DNA from: JAOZTV01 sp965371805
GTDB taxonomy: Bacteria; Acidobacteriota; Aminicenantia; UBA2199
DNA length: 64,000 nucleotides
Assembly: GCA_965371805.1 (NCBI GenBank)
Contig: CBDUZW010000017.1
Coordinates: 7,775-71,774 of the forward strand
Direction: 5' to 3'
The translations under genes were made by a program, and so were the position numbers. The notes beneath the pieces were generated by a model. The model was given only the letters and a program-made list of their open reading frames with translations. It was not told the DNA's origin and made no database searches. Every line of letters begins with the position of its first letter. Within the stretch, counting starts at the first letter, position 1. Below are positions 1-8,619 of this stretch, piece by piece.

Positions 1-147
1 AAACTACTTGTAAAAAAAGGAGATAAGGTAAAGTCTGGAGCAGTTATAAGTCTCTCAGGTTCTTCCGGAAGATCAACAGGGCCTCATCTCCATTTTGAAA
101 TAAGTCAAAATAATAAAGCAATAGATCCTGCAAAGATGTTACCTTAA
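1..147 (+). CDS. M23 (LytM-type) peptidase, C-terminal end only
   Basis: The window opens inside a reading frame whose last 48 codons read ...SGSSGRSTGPHLHFEIS... and stop at 145-147. The HLHFE motif with the preceding S-G-x-S-T-G-P is the C-terminal zinc-ligand signature of M23 endopeptidases, which cut peptidoglycan cross-bridges, or act as catalytically inactive LytM activators, in the periplasm. The product ends a few residues after the usual lysostaphin-fold core. The start, signal peptide and the first zinc-binding residues lie outside the window, so activity cannot be judged. Confidence 0.85.
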   Translation, partial: KLLVKKGDKVKSGAVISLSGSSGRSTGPHLHFEISQNNKAIDPAKMLP

Positions 148-417
148 AAAAAGATTTAAAATATTGAGCCAATTGCAAAAATACATTCTACTGCAGTTTG
201 CTGCAATTCTTCCTGGCTTCGTAAAATTGAAAAAAGCATCCTCAACATAGTGCTGACTATGTTTCCGGTAATTTTTTAAATTATACTCACCAGAAAAAAT
301 TTCGCTAAACTTCGCTATAAATCTATTTTTGCAATTAGCTCATTAACAACATCTAGAAAAATTTATTCATATATTTATAATTATTATTGTTTTATTTATT
401 ATTTATATCTTAATCTA
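148..417. repeat. intergenic DNA with a long-range inverted repeat
   Basis: No gene is visible here. An 18-base arm at 166-183 (gagccaattgcaaaaata) pairs with 324-341 at 17 of 18 positions. Between the arms lie further small palindromes, including tactgcag/ctgca and catagtgctgactatg near 235-255. The whole block, about 175 bp, could fold into one branched structure. It resembles a REP/MITE-sized element, and a RAYT transposase gene lies at 18892-19902, but I found no second copy in this window. Confidence 0.4.
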
Positions 418-446
418 TTGATTTATTTTTATTAAAATTGTACAAT
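418..446 (+). promoter_or_regulatory. sigma70-type promoter of the HDOD gene
   Basis: A -35 box TTGATT (418-423), a 17-bp spacer and a -10 box TACAAT (441-446) fit the vegetative consensus. The expected transcription start falls at about 452-454, which is also where the open frame of the following gene begins. Confidence 0.5.
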
Positions 447-451
447 TTTTT

Positions 452-1351
452 TTGGAAAAGAAAGATAATGTTTTTGATGGTGTTCTAAATGAAAAAAATA
501 CTTTTTCCACGAGTATAAAAGAAAAACTTAAAGTTATTGAAAAAATAGATAATATTCCTGCAATGCCAGCAATTGTTGTAAATGTAATCTCAAAATTAAA
601 TGATCCGGATGCTAAGAACAAGGAGTTGGAAGAGTTGATTTCCCTTGATCCTGTTCTTGTTTCATTTATTTTAAAGATTGTAAATTCACCAATCTATGGA
701 ACACGGTCTGAAGTTCTTACAATTTCTAAGGCTCTTTTTATTTTAGGAATGAAAAACATAAAGACACTAATGATGGGATATGGAGCTCAAATAATGCTCC
801 AAACTCTACAGGATAAAAATATTCAACACTACCTCTGGCAACATTCGATATCGGTAGGAGTACTTGCAAAACTTTTAAGTGAGCAGTTTTATGAAGTTGT
901 TCATTCAGAAGCTTATGTAGCGGGATTGCTTCATGATATAGGAAAAATTGTACTCTTTATGCATGATAAAGAAAAATTTATGCAGACACTTGTTTCTGAA
1001 AAAGGAAAACATAAAGATTATTCCGGGGCGGAGCAGGACTTATATGGATTTTCCCATATTGAAACAGGTTTCTTTCTGATATCTGAGTTAGGATTCTCAA
1101 ATACGATGAAAGACATTATCTTATATCATCATTATCCAGAATTTGCACCAGAAAATAATTCTTTAATCTGGATAATAGGACTGGCAGATGAAATAAGTTT
1201 TTATATGGAAGAAAAAATTGATGAGGATATACTATTTGATAATATTGACCTGCATATAAAAAAACTGAAATTGAGTAAAGAACAGATACAAGATGTAATT
1301 GCTGCTAGTATAGAAGAGATAAAATCATATATATCTCTTATGAAAATTTAA
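452..1351 (+). CDS. HDOD domain signalling protein
   Basis: A 299-residue soluble protein built around an HDOD domain (about residues 25-230). It has the IDNIPAMPAIV entry segment and a degenerate HD site (AYVAGLLHDIGKIVLF near residue 150). HDOD proteins are HD-fold relatives usually linked to c-di-GMP, chemotaxis or stress signalling, mostly without proven hydrolase activity. The HD pair in LLHDIGK is retained, so phosphohydrolase activity is possible. There is no signal peptide or membrane segment. The start is uncertain: the first usable codon is TTG at 452, no Shine-Dalgarno precedes it, and the promoter puts the RNA 5' end at about the same base. It is a lone gene, converging with 1516-2598. 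Confidence 0.8.
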   Translation: MEKKDNVFDGVLNEKNTFSTSIKEKLKVIEKIDNIPAMPAIVVNVISKLNDPDAKNKELEELISLDPVLVSFILKIVNSPIYGTRSEVLTISKALFILGMKNIKTLMMGYGAQIMLQTLQDKNIQHYLWQHSISVGVLAKLLSEQFYEVVHSEAYVAGLLHDIGKIVLFMHDKEKFMQTLVSEKGKHKDYSGAEQDLYGFSHIETGFFLISELGFSNTMKDIILYHHYPEFAPENNSLIWIIGLADEISFYMEEKIDEDILFDNIDLHIKKLKLSKEQIQDVIAASIEEIKSYISLMKI

Positions 1352-1413
1352 TAAAATAAAAAATAAAGTCTCATTAGTATCTGATTTATCTAATCGTAAA
1401 AAAAATTTAATTT

Positions 1414-1500
1414 AATACCTAAGTTGAGCGATTGTTGAAAACCCTTATGGTGCGACAAGCTTTGATCTATTCGCCGAAAGAATCGCTCAATTTAGGTAAT
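1414..1500. repeat. 87-bp near-perfect inverted repeat between convergent genes
   Basis: The 20-base arms at 1414-1433 and 1481-1500 match at 18 of 20 positions (core acctaa.ttgagcgatt). They enclose 47 bases containing shorter self-complementary runs. The element sits exactly between two convergent genes and has no U-tract. It therefore looks more like a REP/MITE hairpin than a simple terminator, although it could stop transcription from both sides. Confidence 0.6.
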
Positions 1501-1515
1501 ATATATTAGAAAAGA

Positions 1516-2598
1516 TTATGGATTGGATATTGCTGAGTGTGTAATTTTCCCGGTATTATAGCGATATAACCATTCTCCTGCCATTGGATCAGGCAGGGTT
1601 GAGATATACCCTTTATGAATAAGAGAATTTAATGATTCTGGAAATTTATTGTTTTCTGCATAATATATATGAAGTATCGTTTGAATCTGTCTCATTCTTG
1701 CTAGTAAGACATTTTTTCTTGCCATTTTTAAATAAGGATGATCTTTTAATATATTAATGTCTGGTTTATTGTCAGTATTCATTCCACAATCCCATTTTCC
1801 TTTGCCAAAAACCTTTCGAATTATCCGATTCATTTCAGGGGCAAAACCTTCATTATCATCAACAAATGGTTTGGGTTCATTATATTTATCAAACTCATAA
1901 AAGATTTTTAATACATTTTCAGTTGAATACATGCCAGTATCAAAATGAAAATTCACTCTTTTGACTCTATTATATACAAGTCTACCCATCCCAGTTCCTG
2001 CCTGTTTAGAAGCTTTTACTTTACTATGGGAGTCTTTTTTATATCTTCTAAAACTCTGTACTTCCGAATCTGATTCCTCTTCTGCAAAGGGTTTTGGTGG
2101 ATTCAGGGCATATGCAAGAGCTTTACTATCCCAAAAATATGCAACACCTATTACTCCAAGATTCTGAGTATATTTTCTGTGATCAACCCTCTCTTTCCAT
2201 TTGGCATAAGAATGTCTCTTCTTAGTAAAATAAAAACGACGAAGAGCTTTCTTTCCAGTCTGCCATCCTCTAATAGACATTGATCTATAAGGTTTTAAAA
2301 GCCATTTAGTTGATTTCGCAGGTGTTTCTCTCTTACCATCTATAACATTTAGACCATCAACACTTACAACTACTCCTACAGGAACCGGAAGAGGGTTTTT
2401 GATCAAAATAGAATATTCGTCACCTTCATGTACTTTTATAAATGGCTTGGATCCCTTTATATATTCTCTTAAATATCCAAATTTATGAGTTATTACTTTG
2501 GTTTCAAACCGATATCCCTTAAACCAAGTCTCAACTGCCAGACCATTTTGTAAACAAAAGGTAAATAATAGTAAACAAAAAATAATAAAAGTTTTCAT
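1516..2598 (-). CDS. exported protein with pseudopilin-like C-terminal tail
   Basis: A 360-residue protein with a clear signal peptide (MKTFIIFCLLLFTFCLQNGLA). The first part (about 25-120) is a beta-rich module with GDEYSILIKNPLPVPVGVVVSVDGLNV, reminiscent of a domain that decorates surface structures. The middle is basic and low-complexity. The end (about 300-360) reads LLARMRQIQTILHIYYAENNKFPESLNSLI...GYISTLPDPMAGEWLYRYN. This resembles the globular tail of GspG/PilA-type pseudopilins (helix, Y-x-x-x-N-x-x-P, then D-P-x-x-x-x-W-x-Y-x-Y). It lacks the N-terminal pilin methylation motif, so it is not itself a pilin. No neighbour is co-transcribed. Function unknown; the pseudopilin resemblance is from motif reading only. 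Confidence 0.6.
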   Translation of the reverse strand: MKTFIIFCLLLFTFCLQNGLAVETWFKGYRFETKVITHKFGYLREYIKGSKPFIKVHEGDEYSILIKNPLPVPVGVVVSVDGLNVIDGKRETPAKSTKWLLKPYRSMSIRGWQTGKKALRRFYFTKKRHSYAKWKERVDHRKYTQNLGVIGVAYFWDSKALAYALNPPKPFAEEESDSEVQSFRRYKKDSHSKVKASKQAGTGMGRLVYNRVKRVNFHFDTGMYSTENVLKIFYEFDKYNEPKPFVDDNEGFAPEMNRIIRKVFGKGKWDCGMNTDNKPDINILKDHPYLKMARKNVLLARMRQIQTILHIYYAENNKFPESLNSLIHKGYISTLPDPMAGEWLYRYNTGKITHSAISNP

Positions 2599-2785
2599 TG
2601 TTTCCTCCTATATTTCCATTTGTCGGACAGAAATCAATTTCTACCCGGGGAATTGATATAATATCATTTGCAGTAACTGCTGAAAACTTGACATAGTCAT
2701 GCTTAGTTGATAAAATTTCACCTGAAACTCAGAAGAAGAGAATAATAAAAAACAATATAAACTCTATTTTGAATTATTGAAAAAT

Positions 2786-3793
2786 ATGAATAAAAAACCT
2801 ATTGATCTAAATAAGATAATCTTAAAAGACAAACATATAGAATGGCTAAAAAATGTATCCCGTACCTTCTTTTTGTCAATAAAATTTTTACCAAAAAAAT
2901 TTAGAGGTATTGTAGGATATAGTTATATACTATGTAGATTCCTTGATATAATTGAAGATAATGAAGATATGGATCTGAAAACAAAACAGGATACACTTGA
3001 AATAATAAAGGATATTATAGATGGGGAAAAAAAATATGAAGATTATATAGATTACTTCAATAATATCGAAAAAGAATTTGATTTTAATGATTCTGAAATA
3101 AAGCTTCTACATAATAGCAAAATTATATTTTTATTCTTTGATGATTTCCAGGATCCTCTTAAAATTATGATCCGCAAATGGGTTGGAGATATGGCTTATG
3201 GAATGAACCTTTATGCATTTGAGAATAATACTGAATTAAACAGGTTAGACAAATTAAAAGACCTTGACCTTTATACTTATTATGTTGCAGGAACAGTAGG
3301 CGGATTATTAACAGATATATACTCAATTGATATAAAAAACTTTAAATTAAATAGAGATAAAATAATTCCACTTGCAATAAATTTTGGGAAAGGACTCCAA
3401 CTCGTTAATATAGTAAAAGATAGTCGAGCTGATTTTAAAGAGAATAGATGTTATATCCCAAATGAACTTTTTTTGAATTATGATTCCGATATTTCAAAAT
3501 TTTTTAAAGTTGATGGAAGTTATTTAGAAGAGAACCAGGAAATATATCATTATCTCATCAATAATGCAGAGGAATATCTTTATGATGCAGTAAAATTTAT
3601 TAAATTTATTCCATGGCGGCATGTACGACTCCGATTTGCATGTTGGCTTCCACTTCTACTTGCAAATGAAACACTCAACTCCTTGAAAGATAATTTACAT
3701 TCCTTCATCAGATCAGATATAAGTTTCAAAATTTCAAGAAAAAAAGTAAAAATATCAATCCTTAAAAGTATATGGAAAAGTATTATTTATTAA
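2786..3793 (+). CDS. squalene/phytoene synthase family protein
   Basis: A 335-residue prenyl-diphosphate head-to-head condensing enzyme homologue. Both metal-binding Asp regions are visible: FLDIIEDNED near residue 55, and QLVNIVKDSRADFKENRCYIP near residue 210, where the family usually has a D-x-x-x-D followed by G-R-x-Y-(L/I)-P. The RTFFLSIKFLP segment near residue 25 matches the substrate-pocket signature. Length is normal for squalene or phytoene synthases. These enzymes join two farnesyl- or geranylgeranyl-diphosphates for hopanoid or carotenoid synthesis at the membrane. No desaturase, cyclase or HpnCDE partner lies nearby, so the product cannot be named. ATG at 2786 is chosen; a TTG at 2777 is possible. 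No good ribosome-binding site is seen. Confidence 0.85.
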   Translation: MNKKPIDLNKIILKDKHIEWLKNVSRTFFLSIKFLPKKFRGIVGYSYILCRFLDIIEDNEDMDLKTKQDTLEIIKDIIDGEKKYEDYIDYFNNIEKEFDFNDSEIKLLHNSKIIFLFFDDFQDPLKIMIRKWVGDMAYGMNLYAFENNTELNRLDKLKDLDLYTYYVAGTVGGLLTDIYSIDIKNFKLNRDKIIPLAINFGKGLQLVNIVKDSRADFKENRCYIPNELFLNYDSDISKFFKVDGSYLEENQEIYHYLINNAEEYLYDAVKFIKFIPWRHVRLRFACWLPLLLANETLNSLKDNLHSFIRSDISFKISRKKVKISILKSIWKSIIY

Positions 3794-3956
3794 TGCTATA
3801 GTTCCTAGTTCACTATATTAATAACTGAAATTACCAAAGAAAAACTCAATAATACTAACTGGTATTTCTTTTTAGTTTGACAAAAAATAGGTATGCATAT
3901 AAAATGTAGTCTTGACTAACATAGGTTATGTTTTAAAACATATAAGGAGAATAAAT

Positions 3957-5048
3957 ATGAAACTAAAAAAGAATAAATTGCTAATTATACTAATTATTTT
4001 TATCATGGCTATTTATGGAAACATACTAAGCGCAGAAGATGAATTTTTTACACCAAAGACTACGATAGGCGGTTATGGAGAACTTCACTTTAATTACAAA
4101 AAGAAGGATGTTGATGCAAAAGGATCTAAAACATTGGATTTTCACAGATTTGTACTATTTTTATCCCACTCTTTTAGTGAGAAATGGTCATTTAAAGCTG
4201 AATTGGAATTGGAGCATAATTTTGTAAGCGAAGGGCAGGGGGAGCTTGAACTTGAACAAGCTTATATAAACTACCATGCCTCAGATTATTTTGGATTCCA
4301 AGCCGGGGTCATTTTACCATCAATAGGAATGATAAATGAATATCATGAACCTCCTCTGTTTTTAAGTGTTGAAAGGCCGGATTATAATAAATATATAATT
4401 CCGACCACATGGTTTGGAAATGGAGTTGCCATTTATGGTAGATTTAAATCCTTTAATTATAAGTTTGTTGTTATGGAAGGTTTGAATTCTGATGGTTTCA
4501 GTTTAAAAAATGGAATTAGAGGTGGACGTCAAAAAGGGTTTAAAGCTAATGCTGAAGAACTGCTATATAATTTCAAACTTGATTATACTGGAATAACAGG
4601 GCTTAAAACCGGTATATCATATTCTTATAATAATGCATTAGGTAATGATTCTGGAGAAACTAATGCTATAACGATATTTGAAGCACACTTAAGATATAAC
4701 AGAAATGATTTTTTTCTTGCTTTTGAGATTGGAAACGTAAACTATGAAAAGGGAAATCCTGTAAAATCAAATGGGTATTATCTTGATATAGGATATAATA
4801 TTGGAAATATTTTAAAGTTAGACTTTGAATTGATTCCATGGTTCAGATGGACAGATTATAACACAGCTGCAGATACATTAGAGGCGGGAGATATGGAGAA
4901 GATGTATAATACCAGGAAATGGCTGATAGGACTTGTTTTAAAACCCAATTCAAATATAGTCTACAAATTGGAAATGGGAGAACAAAAAAATGGACTAAGC
5001 CTGCAGAGGACAAACATAATTAATTTTGGTGTTGGATATATGTTCTAA
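3957..5048 (+). CDS. phosphate-selective-porin-like outer-membrane protein
   Basis: A 363-residue protein with a signal peptide (KNKLLIILIIFIMAIYGNILSAED). It is followed by alternating beta strands typical of a 16-stranded OprO/OprP-like barrel and ends in the outer-membrane signature INFGVGYMF with a C-terminal Phe. The segment TTIGGYGELHFNY near the mature N-terminus is common in this porin family. ATG at 3957 is used because AAGGAGAAT sits 7 bases upstream; an in-frame upstream extension to 3912 has no such site. It is followed 8 bases later by an FMN-binding protein, suggesting a shared transcript. The specific solute is unknown. Confidence 0.8.
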   Translation: MKLKKNKLLIILIIFIMAIYGNILSAEDEFFTPKTTIGGYGELHFNYKKKDVDAKGSKTLDFHRFVLFLSHSFSEKWSFKAELELEHNFVSEGQGELELEQAYINYHASDYFGFQAGVILPSIGMINEYHEPPLFLSVERPDYNKYIIPTTWFGNGVAIYGRFKSFNYKFVVMEGLNSDGFSLKNGIRGGRQKGFKANAEELLYNFKLDYTGITGLKTGISYSYNNALGNDSGETNAITIFEAHLRYNRNDFFLAFEIGNVNYEKGNPVKSNGYYLDIGYNIGNILKLDFELIPWFRWTDYNTAADTLEAGDMEKMYNTRKWLIGLVLKPNSNIVYKLEMGEQKNGLSLQRTNIINFGVGYMF

Positions 5049-5056
5049 ATATAAAT

Positions 5057-5623
5057 ATGAAATTTACAAAAAAGAAAATTAGTAAAAATTTATTGCTATC
5101 AATAATTATACTTACTTCATTTTCAAATATATTTGGAGCAAGTCAAATAAAACTTAAAGCAAGAGAGATGATAGTTGAAATATTGCGTAAAGATGTGAAC
5201 TTAATTTTTAAAAAAATAGATATTAAACCAAGTCTAAAGAGAAATATTGAAAAAAGATTTCGTCAAAGATTTTTCAAATCCTGGCTTTATTATTGGGAGA
5301 TCAAAGAAATGAATAGAACAATAGCATATGCACTTCTTGATAATGTATATGGGAAATCTCTACCAATAACATTTATTACTGTTTTTAATTTAAATGGAAG
5401 TATCCTAGGATGTAGAATAATAAAATACAGAGAACCTCATGGAAATGAAGTAAAAGATAAAAAATGGCTGGGTGAGTTTATTGGAAAATCCGGGGATTCA
5501 TTATTTAAAATGGGAAAGGATATTGATGGAATAAGTGGTGCAACAATTTCTTCTGCTTCTTTAATAAAAGGGAATGGTAAATTAGCTGTTTTAATCGGTT
5601 ATTTAATTGGTACTAATCAATAG
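5057..5623 (+). CDS. exported FMN-binding domain protein
   Basis: A 188-residue secreted protein (signal peptide to about residue 29, ...FSNIFGA). The C-terminal FMN-binding domain carries KDIDGISGATISSASL near residues 155-170. The D-G-I-S-G-A-T-I-S-S run is the flavinylation motif in which the ApbE transferase attaches FMN to the Thr, as in RnfG and NqrC. The adjacent K-W-L-G and S-L-F elements also fit. Such proteins carry electrons outside the cytoplasmic membrane. It follows the porin gene by 8 bases and has no recognisable own ribosome site, so translation may depend on the porin. No Rnf or Nqr genes are nearby. Confidence 0.8.
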   Translation: MKFTKKKISKNLLLSIIILTSFSNIFGASQIKLKAREMIVEILRKDVNLIFKKIDIKPSLKRNIEKRFRQRFFKSWLYYWEIKEMNRTIAYALLDNVYGKSLPITFITVFNLNGSILGCRIIKYREPHGNEVKDKKWLGEFIGKSGDSLFKMGKDIDGISGATISSASLIKGNGKLAVLIGYLIGTNQ

Positions 5624-5652
5624 ATGAATAAAAATATTTAATAACTAATTTC

Positions 5653-7203
5653 TTAGAAATTTTTATTTATTATATTGAAAGATTTAGGGATTTTATAAAT
5701 GGCAATTTCACCTGAGAGTTTTTCAATTTCATTTTGTATCAAGATTTCTATATTTTCACTAGAATGTGAACAATGTTTTTTATCCAGCTCAATTTCTGCA
5801 AAAGGATATTCACCATTAAATGTGTCAGAATGTGAAACAACCTTAACATTGGAAATATATGGGCTTTTAATAAGTTTTGCTTCAATTTCCTCCGGATAAA
5901 TATTTGTCCCACCCTTGGTTACTATAATCTTTCTGGACCTGCCGGTAATATGCAAATAACCGTCTTTATCAATATATCCTCTATCACCAGTATGAATCCA
6001 TCCATTTTCATCCATCACCAATGCTCCATGTTTTATATAATTCTTCTTATCAATATTCTTATTATAATATCCTTTCATTATATTTGGTCCCCTGGCAAGT
6101 AGATCTCCGATATTGTCTTTATCTGAATTAATAATTTTGATTTTTACATTCTTTAAGGGTTTTCCAACAGACCCATTTTTATAATTTACTTGTGTATTTA
6201 AGCTGATAAAAGGAGACATTTCACTTACACCATATCCTTCCAGTACAGTTAAGCCAATTTCATGAGCCTCCAATAGAAGATTTTCCGGACATTTTACACC
6301 TGCTACAAAAATAAAATCAATGTTTTGCAATCCCAGTGTCAAAAAAGAATTCTTAACGAGTTTCATTTTAAGTCTATTTAGAAATCTCTCAAGTAATAGG
6401 GGAACCATAAGAATGTAGTTTGGATTAGTTGCTTTAATTAGTTTTATAATTCTATCCATTCTTCCGGTATCTATTGTTATTAAACTCCAACCCATATAAA
6501 TTGGAAGTAAAATTCCAAATACTGTCGGATAAAGATGGCTAAAAGGAAAAATTGTCATAAGTTTCCTATCATCTCCAATTTCAGGATATAGAGTATTTGT
6601 AATTCCTGATATATTTGCGATTATTGATTTATGAGATAATTCTACTCCAAGATTACCTGAAACAAAAAGTATTTCTGCTGTATCTTCCGGATTTATGTAT
6701 ATTTGATCAAAAACATTATTATGATTTTCTCCATCTTCAAAAGTTTTGATGATAATAGTATGATATTCATAAATATTTTTGAATGTTTTGTTCGATTCTT
6801 TCAGGGTATCAAAAGTAATAATATATCTCAGGTTTTTACTATTAATAGATAAAATTTTCTCCAAATATAGTGAAGATGTAAAGAAAACTTTAATATCTCC
6901 CTTTGATACAATATTAGTAAGTTCTTTTTCCCATAAAATACTAACTGGAATAATAACGGCCCCAATACTTGTTACAGATAAATAAGTTATTATCCATTCT
7001 TTCCTGTTCTCAGATAATAATCCAATTTTATCTCCTTTTTTTAATCCCATCTTGATTAATCTGGAACTTAATAATTTTATTTCTTCAAAGATTTCTTTAT
7101 AAGAATATATTCTTTTTTCCTTATCTTTTTCAATAATGATTAAATCTTTTTCTAAAATACTTTTTTCTGTCTTTGTAATTAAATCCTGTATTGTACTTTT
7201 CAA
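5653..7203 (-). CDS. AMP-binding acyl-CoA ligase homologue with deleted P-loop and C-terminus
   Basis: A 516-residue member of the ANL adenylate-forming superfamily resembling long-chain fatty-acid-CoA ligases. Recognisable core motifs are LEGYGVSEMSP (A5) near residue 320 and WIHTGDRGYIDKDGYLHITGRSRKIIVTKGGTNIYPEEIEA (A7-A8) near residues 405-445. The A3 phosphate loop normally reads T-S-G-T-T-G-x-P-K-G-V, but here it is VSGNLGVELSHKS: four residues, including the Lys, are missing in frame. The protein also stops at PKSFNIINKNF, before the A10 catalytic lysine. Either it is a decaying enzyme kept open by chance or it has lost ATP chemistry and binds acyl ligands. It lies downstream of the RdhA-like gene with a 73-bp gap. 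Confidence 0.75.
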   Translation of the reverse strand: MKSTIQDLITKTEKSILEKDLIIIEKDKEKRIYSYKEIFEEIKLLSSRLIKMGLKKGDKIGLLSENRKEWIITYLSVTSIGAVIIPVSILWEKELTNIVSKGDIKVFFTSSLYLEKILSINSKNLRYIITFDTLKESNKTFKNIYEYHTIIIKTFEDGENHNNVFDQIYINPEDTAEILFVSGNLGVELSHKSIIANISGITNTLYPEIGDDRKLMTIFPFSHLYPTVFGILLPIYMGWSLITIDTGRMDRIIKLIKATNPNYILMVPLLLERFLNRLKMKLVKNSFLTLGLQNIDFIFVAGVKCPENLLLEAHEIGLTVLEGYGVSEMSPFISLNTQVNYKNGSVGKPLKNVKIKIINSDKDNIGDLLARGPNIMKGYYNKNIDKKNYIKHGALVMDENGWIHTGDRGYIDKDGYLHITGRSRKIIVTKGGTNIYPEEIEAKLIKSPYISNVKVVSHSDTFNGEYPFAEIELDKKHCSHSSENIEILIQNEIEKLSGEIAIYKIPKSFNIINKNF

Positions 7204-7276
7204 TGGGATTCTTTATCTATATATTCAAGTTATTTGTTTTACAAAGACTGTACGTTACTATCGCATTTTTATTCAT

Positions 7277-8617
7277 TTAATTATTTGATCTTGGAATTTT
7301 AAATTTTCTTCCAAATAAGAGATCATCAGAGAAAAGAGCTATATACTGATTTAAAGGATTTCTTGAAATATAAAACCTTATTATTTTATGAAACAAGGTA
7401 CTTGGTTTTGTATAGGGACATACTCTTAAACAAAATCCGCAGTCAGTTCCAATGTTTTTCCAGAATGAGAAACATTTTTGCTGGTCTATTGACCAATGAG
7501 TAAAACCTCTGCTCTTATTTTCATCTCCTTCTTCTATGGATCCAGTTGGGCAATTGTCTGAACATTTTTTACAGATTTTACAAAATGAATCTATATGCTG
7601 AGTTTTTCCTTTTGTCGGGACCAGATCTATATCAGTTGTAGTGATAGCTAGACGTATACATGGTCCATACTTTTTATGGATCATAATTCCCATTCTGCTT
7701 AGTTCACCTAATCCGGCATCCAATGCAATTGGGACACAAAGAGTTTCATAGTTTCCATCCGTATGAGACTTTGCATCATATCCAAACTGTTTAATATAAG
7801 TTTCAATGATATTTGCAATTTTTGCTCCCTCTACATACGCTTTAGCTGATTCAACTATTACATGAATTGAAGGTGCCTTTTGTATCATTTCAATATCCAT
7901 TGGGACAACTATAACAATACCCCATTTATGACTGTTATTGACTTTTTTCCCCCATCCTTCCGGATGTCTGCCTTTATGAGAATAAAAATGATATGGTTTG
8001 AGTTCTGTAATTCCTAAATCAATTGCTCCATAAGTTTTAGCAATGAATTTTATTGCTTCTGTTAATTTGGTTTTATCATATTCAGTTTTATTCTTTTTAA
8101 TTTCAATCTTGACATTTTCTCTTTCAAGATCAAGAAGGGTAAAGGCTGCATCATATGCAGGGGTTAAATACTTATCAAAATATGTTTTGTCCGAACCGGC
8201 AAAATCACCTTTCTTATGAATCTCGATATCATTCTTTTCATTTTCCGGATTGTCTCTATAATATAATTTATAAAGTTCAGGGTGTGAATCAAGATTATTT
8301 CTTGCAAACATTATATTACGTTCATCATACTGGCTTATATTTGAGAGATCTCTCTCAGTTATCTTAGGGAAATAGGATATGAGAGATATGCAAATAAATA
8401 AAAAAATTAAACTCAATATTGTTACACTAATGGTATTTAAAATTGAAGATTGTGGACCCCAGATAAAAAAGCTCCACAATATTGAATTCAGACCAATTAG
8501 TGCAGTTGTTATAAAAGAAGCTCTTTTTTCTTTTTCAATTATGAGATTTACCAACATAAAAATTAGAATAACCGATGTAAGTAAAAGCGCAATAGTATTA
8601 ACTTTATAAATTATCAT
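7277..8617 (-). CDS. membrane-anchored reductive-dehalogenase-like (RdhA family) protein
   Basis: A 446-residue protein. The first 80 residues form two or three membrane helices instead of the usual twin-arginine signal. The soluble part matches RdhA enzymes. LGELSRMGIMIHKKYGPCIRLAITTTDIDLVP (about 300-330) corresponds to the conserved cobamide-pocket strand. It is followed by CKICKKCSDNCPTGSI and KCFSFWKNIGTDCGFCLRVCPY, giving two [4Fe-4S] clusters with the exact RdhA spacing. RdhA proteins reductively cleave carbon-halogen bonds with a corrinoid cofactor; QueG is a distant relative. The substrate is unknown and no RdhB anchor gene is present, which the N-terminal helices may replace. It starts 2 bases after the C69 dipeptidase stop, so the two are probably co-translated. 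Confidence 0.8.
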   Translation of the reverse strand: MIIYKVNTIALLLTSVILIFMLVNLIIEKEKRASFITTALIGLNSILWSFFIWGPQSSILNTISVTILSLIFLFICISLISYFPKITERDLSNISQYDERNIMFARNNLDSHPELYKLYYRDNPENEKNDIEIHKKGDFAGSDKTYFDKYLTPAYDAAFTLLDLERENVKIEIKKNKTEYDKTKLTEAIKFIAKTYGAIDLGITELKPYHFYSHKGRHPEGWGKKVNNSHKWGIVIVVPMDIEMIQKAPSIHVIVESAKAYVEGAKIANIIETYIKQFGYDAKSHTDGNYETLCVPIALDAGLGELSRMGIMIHKKYGPCIRLAITTTDIDLVPTKGKTQHIDSFCKICKKCSDNCPTGSIEEGDENKSRGFTHWSIDQQKCFSFWKNIGTDCGFCLRVCPYTKPSTLFHKIIRFYISRNPLNQYIALFSDDLLFGRKFKIPRSNN

Positions 8618-8619
8618 TA

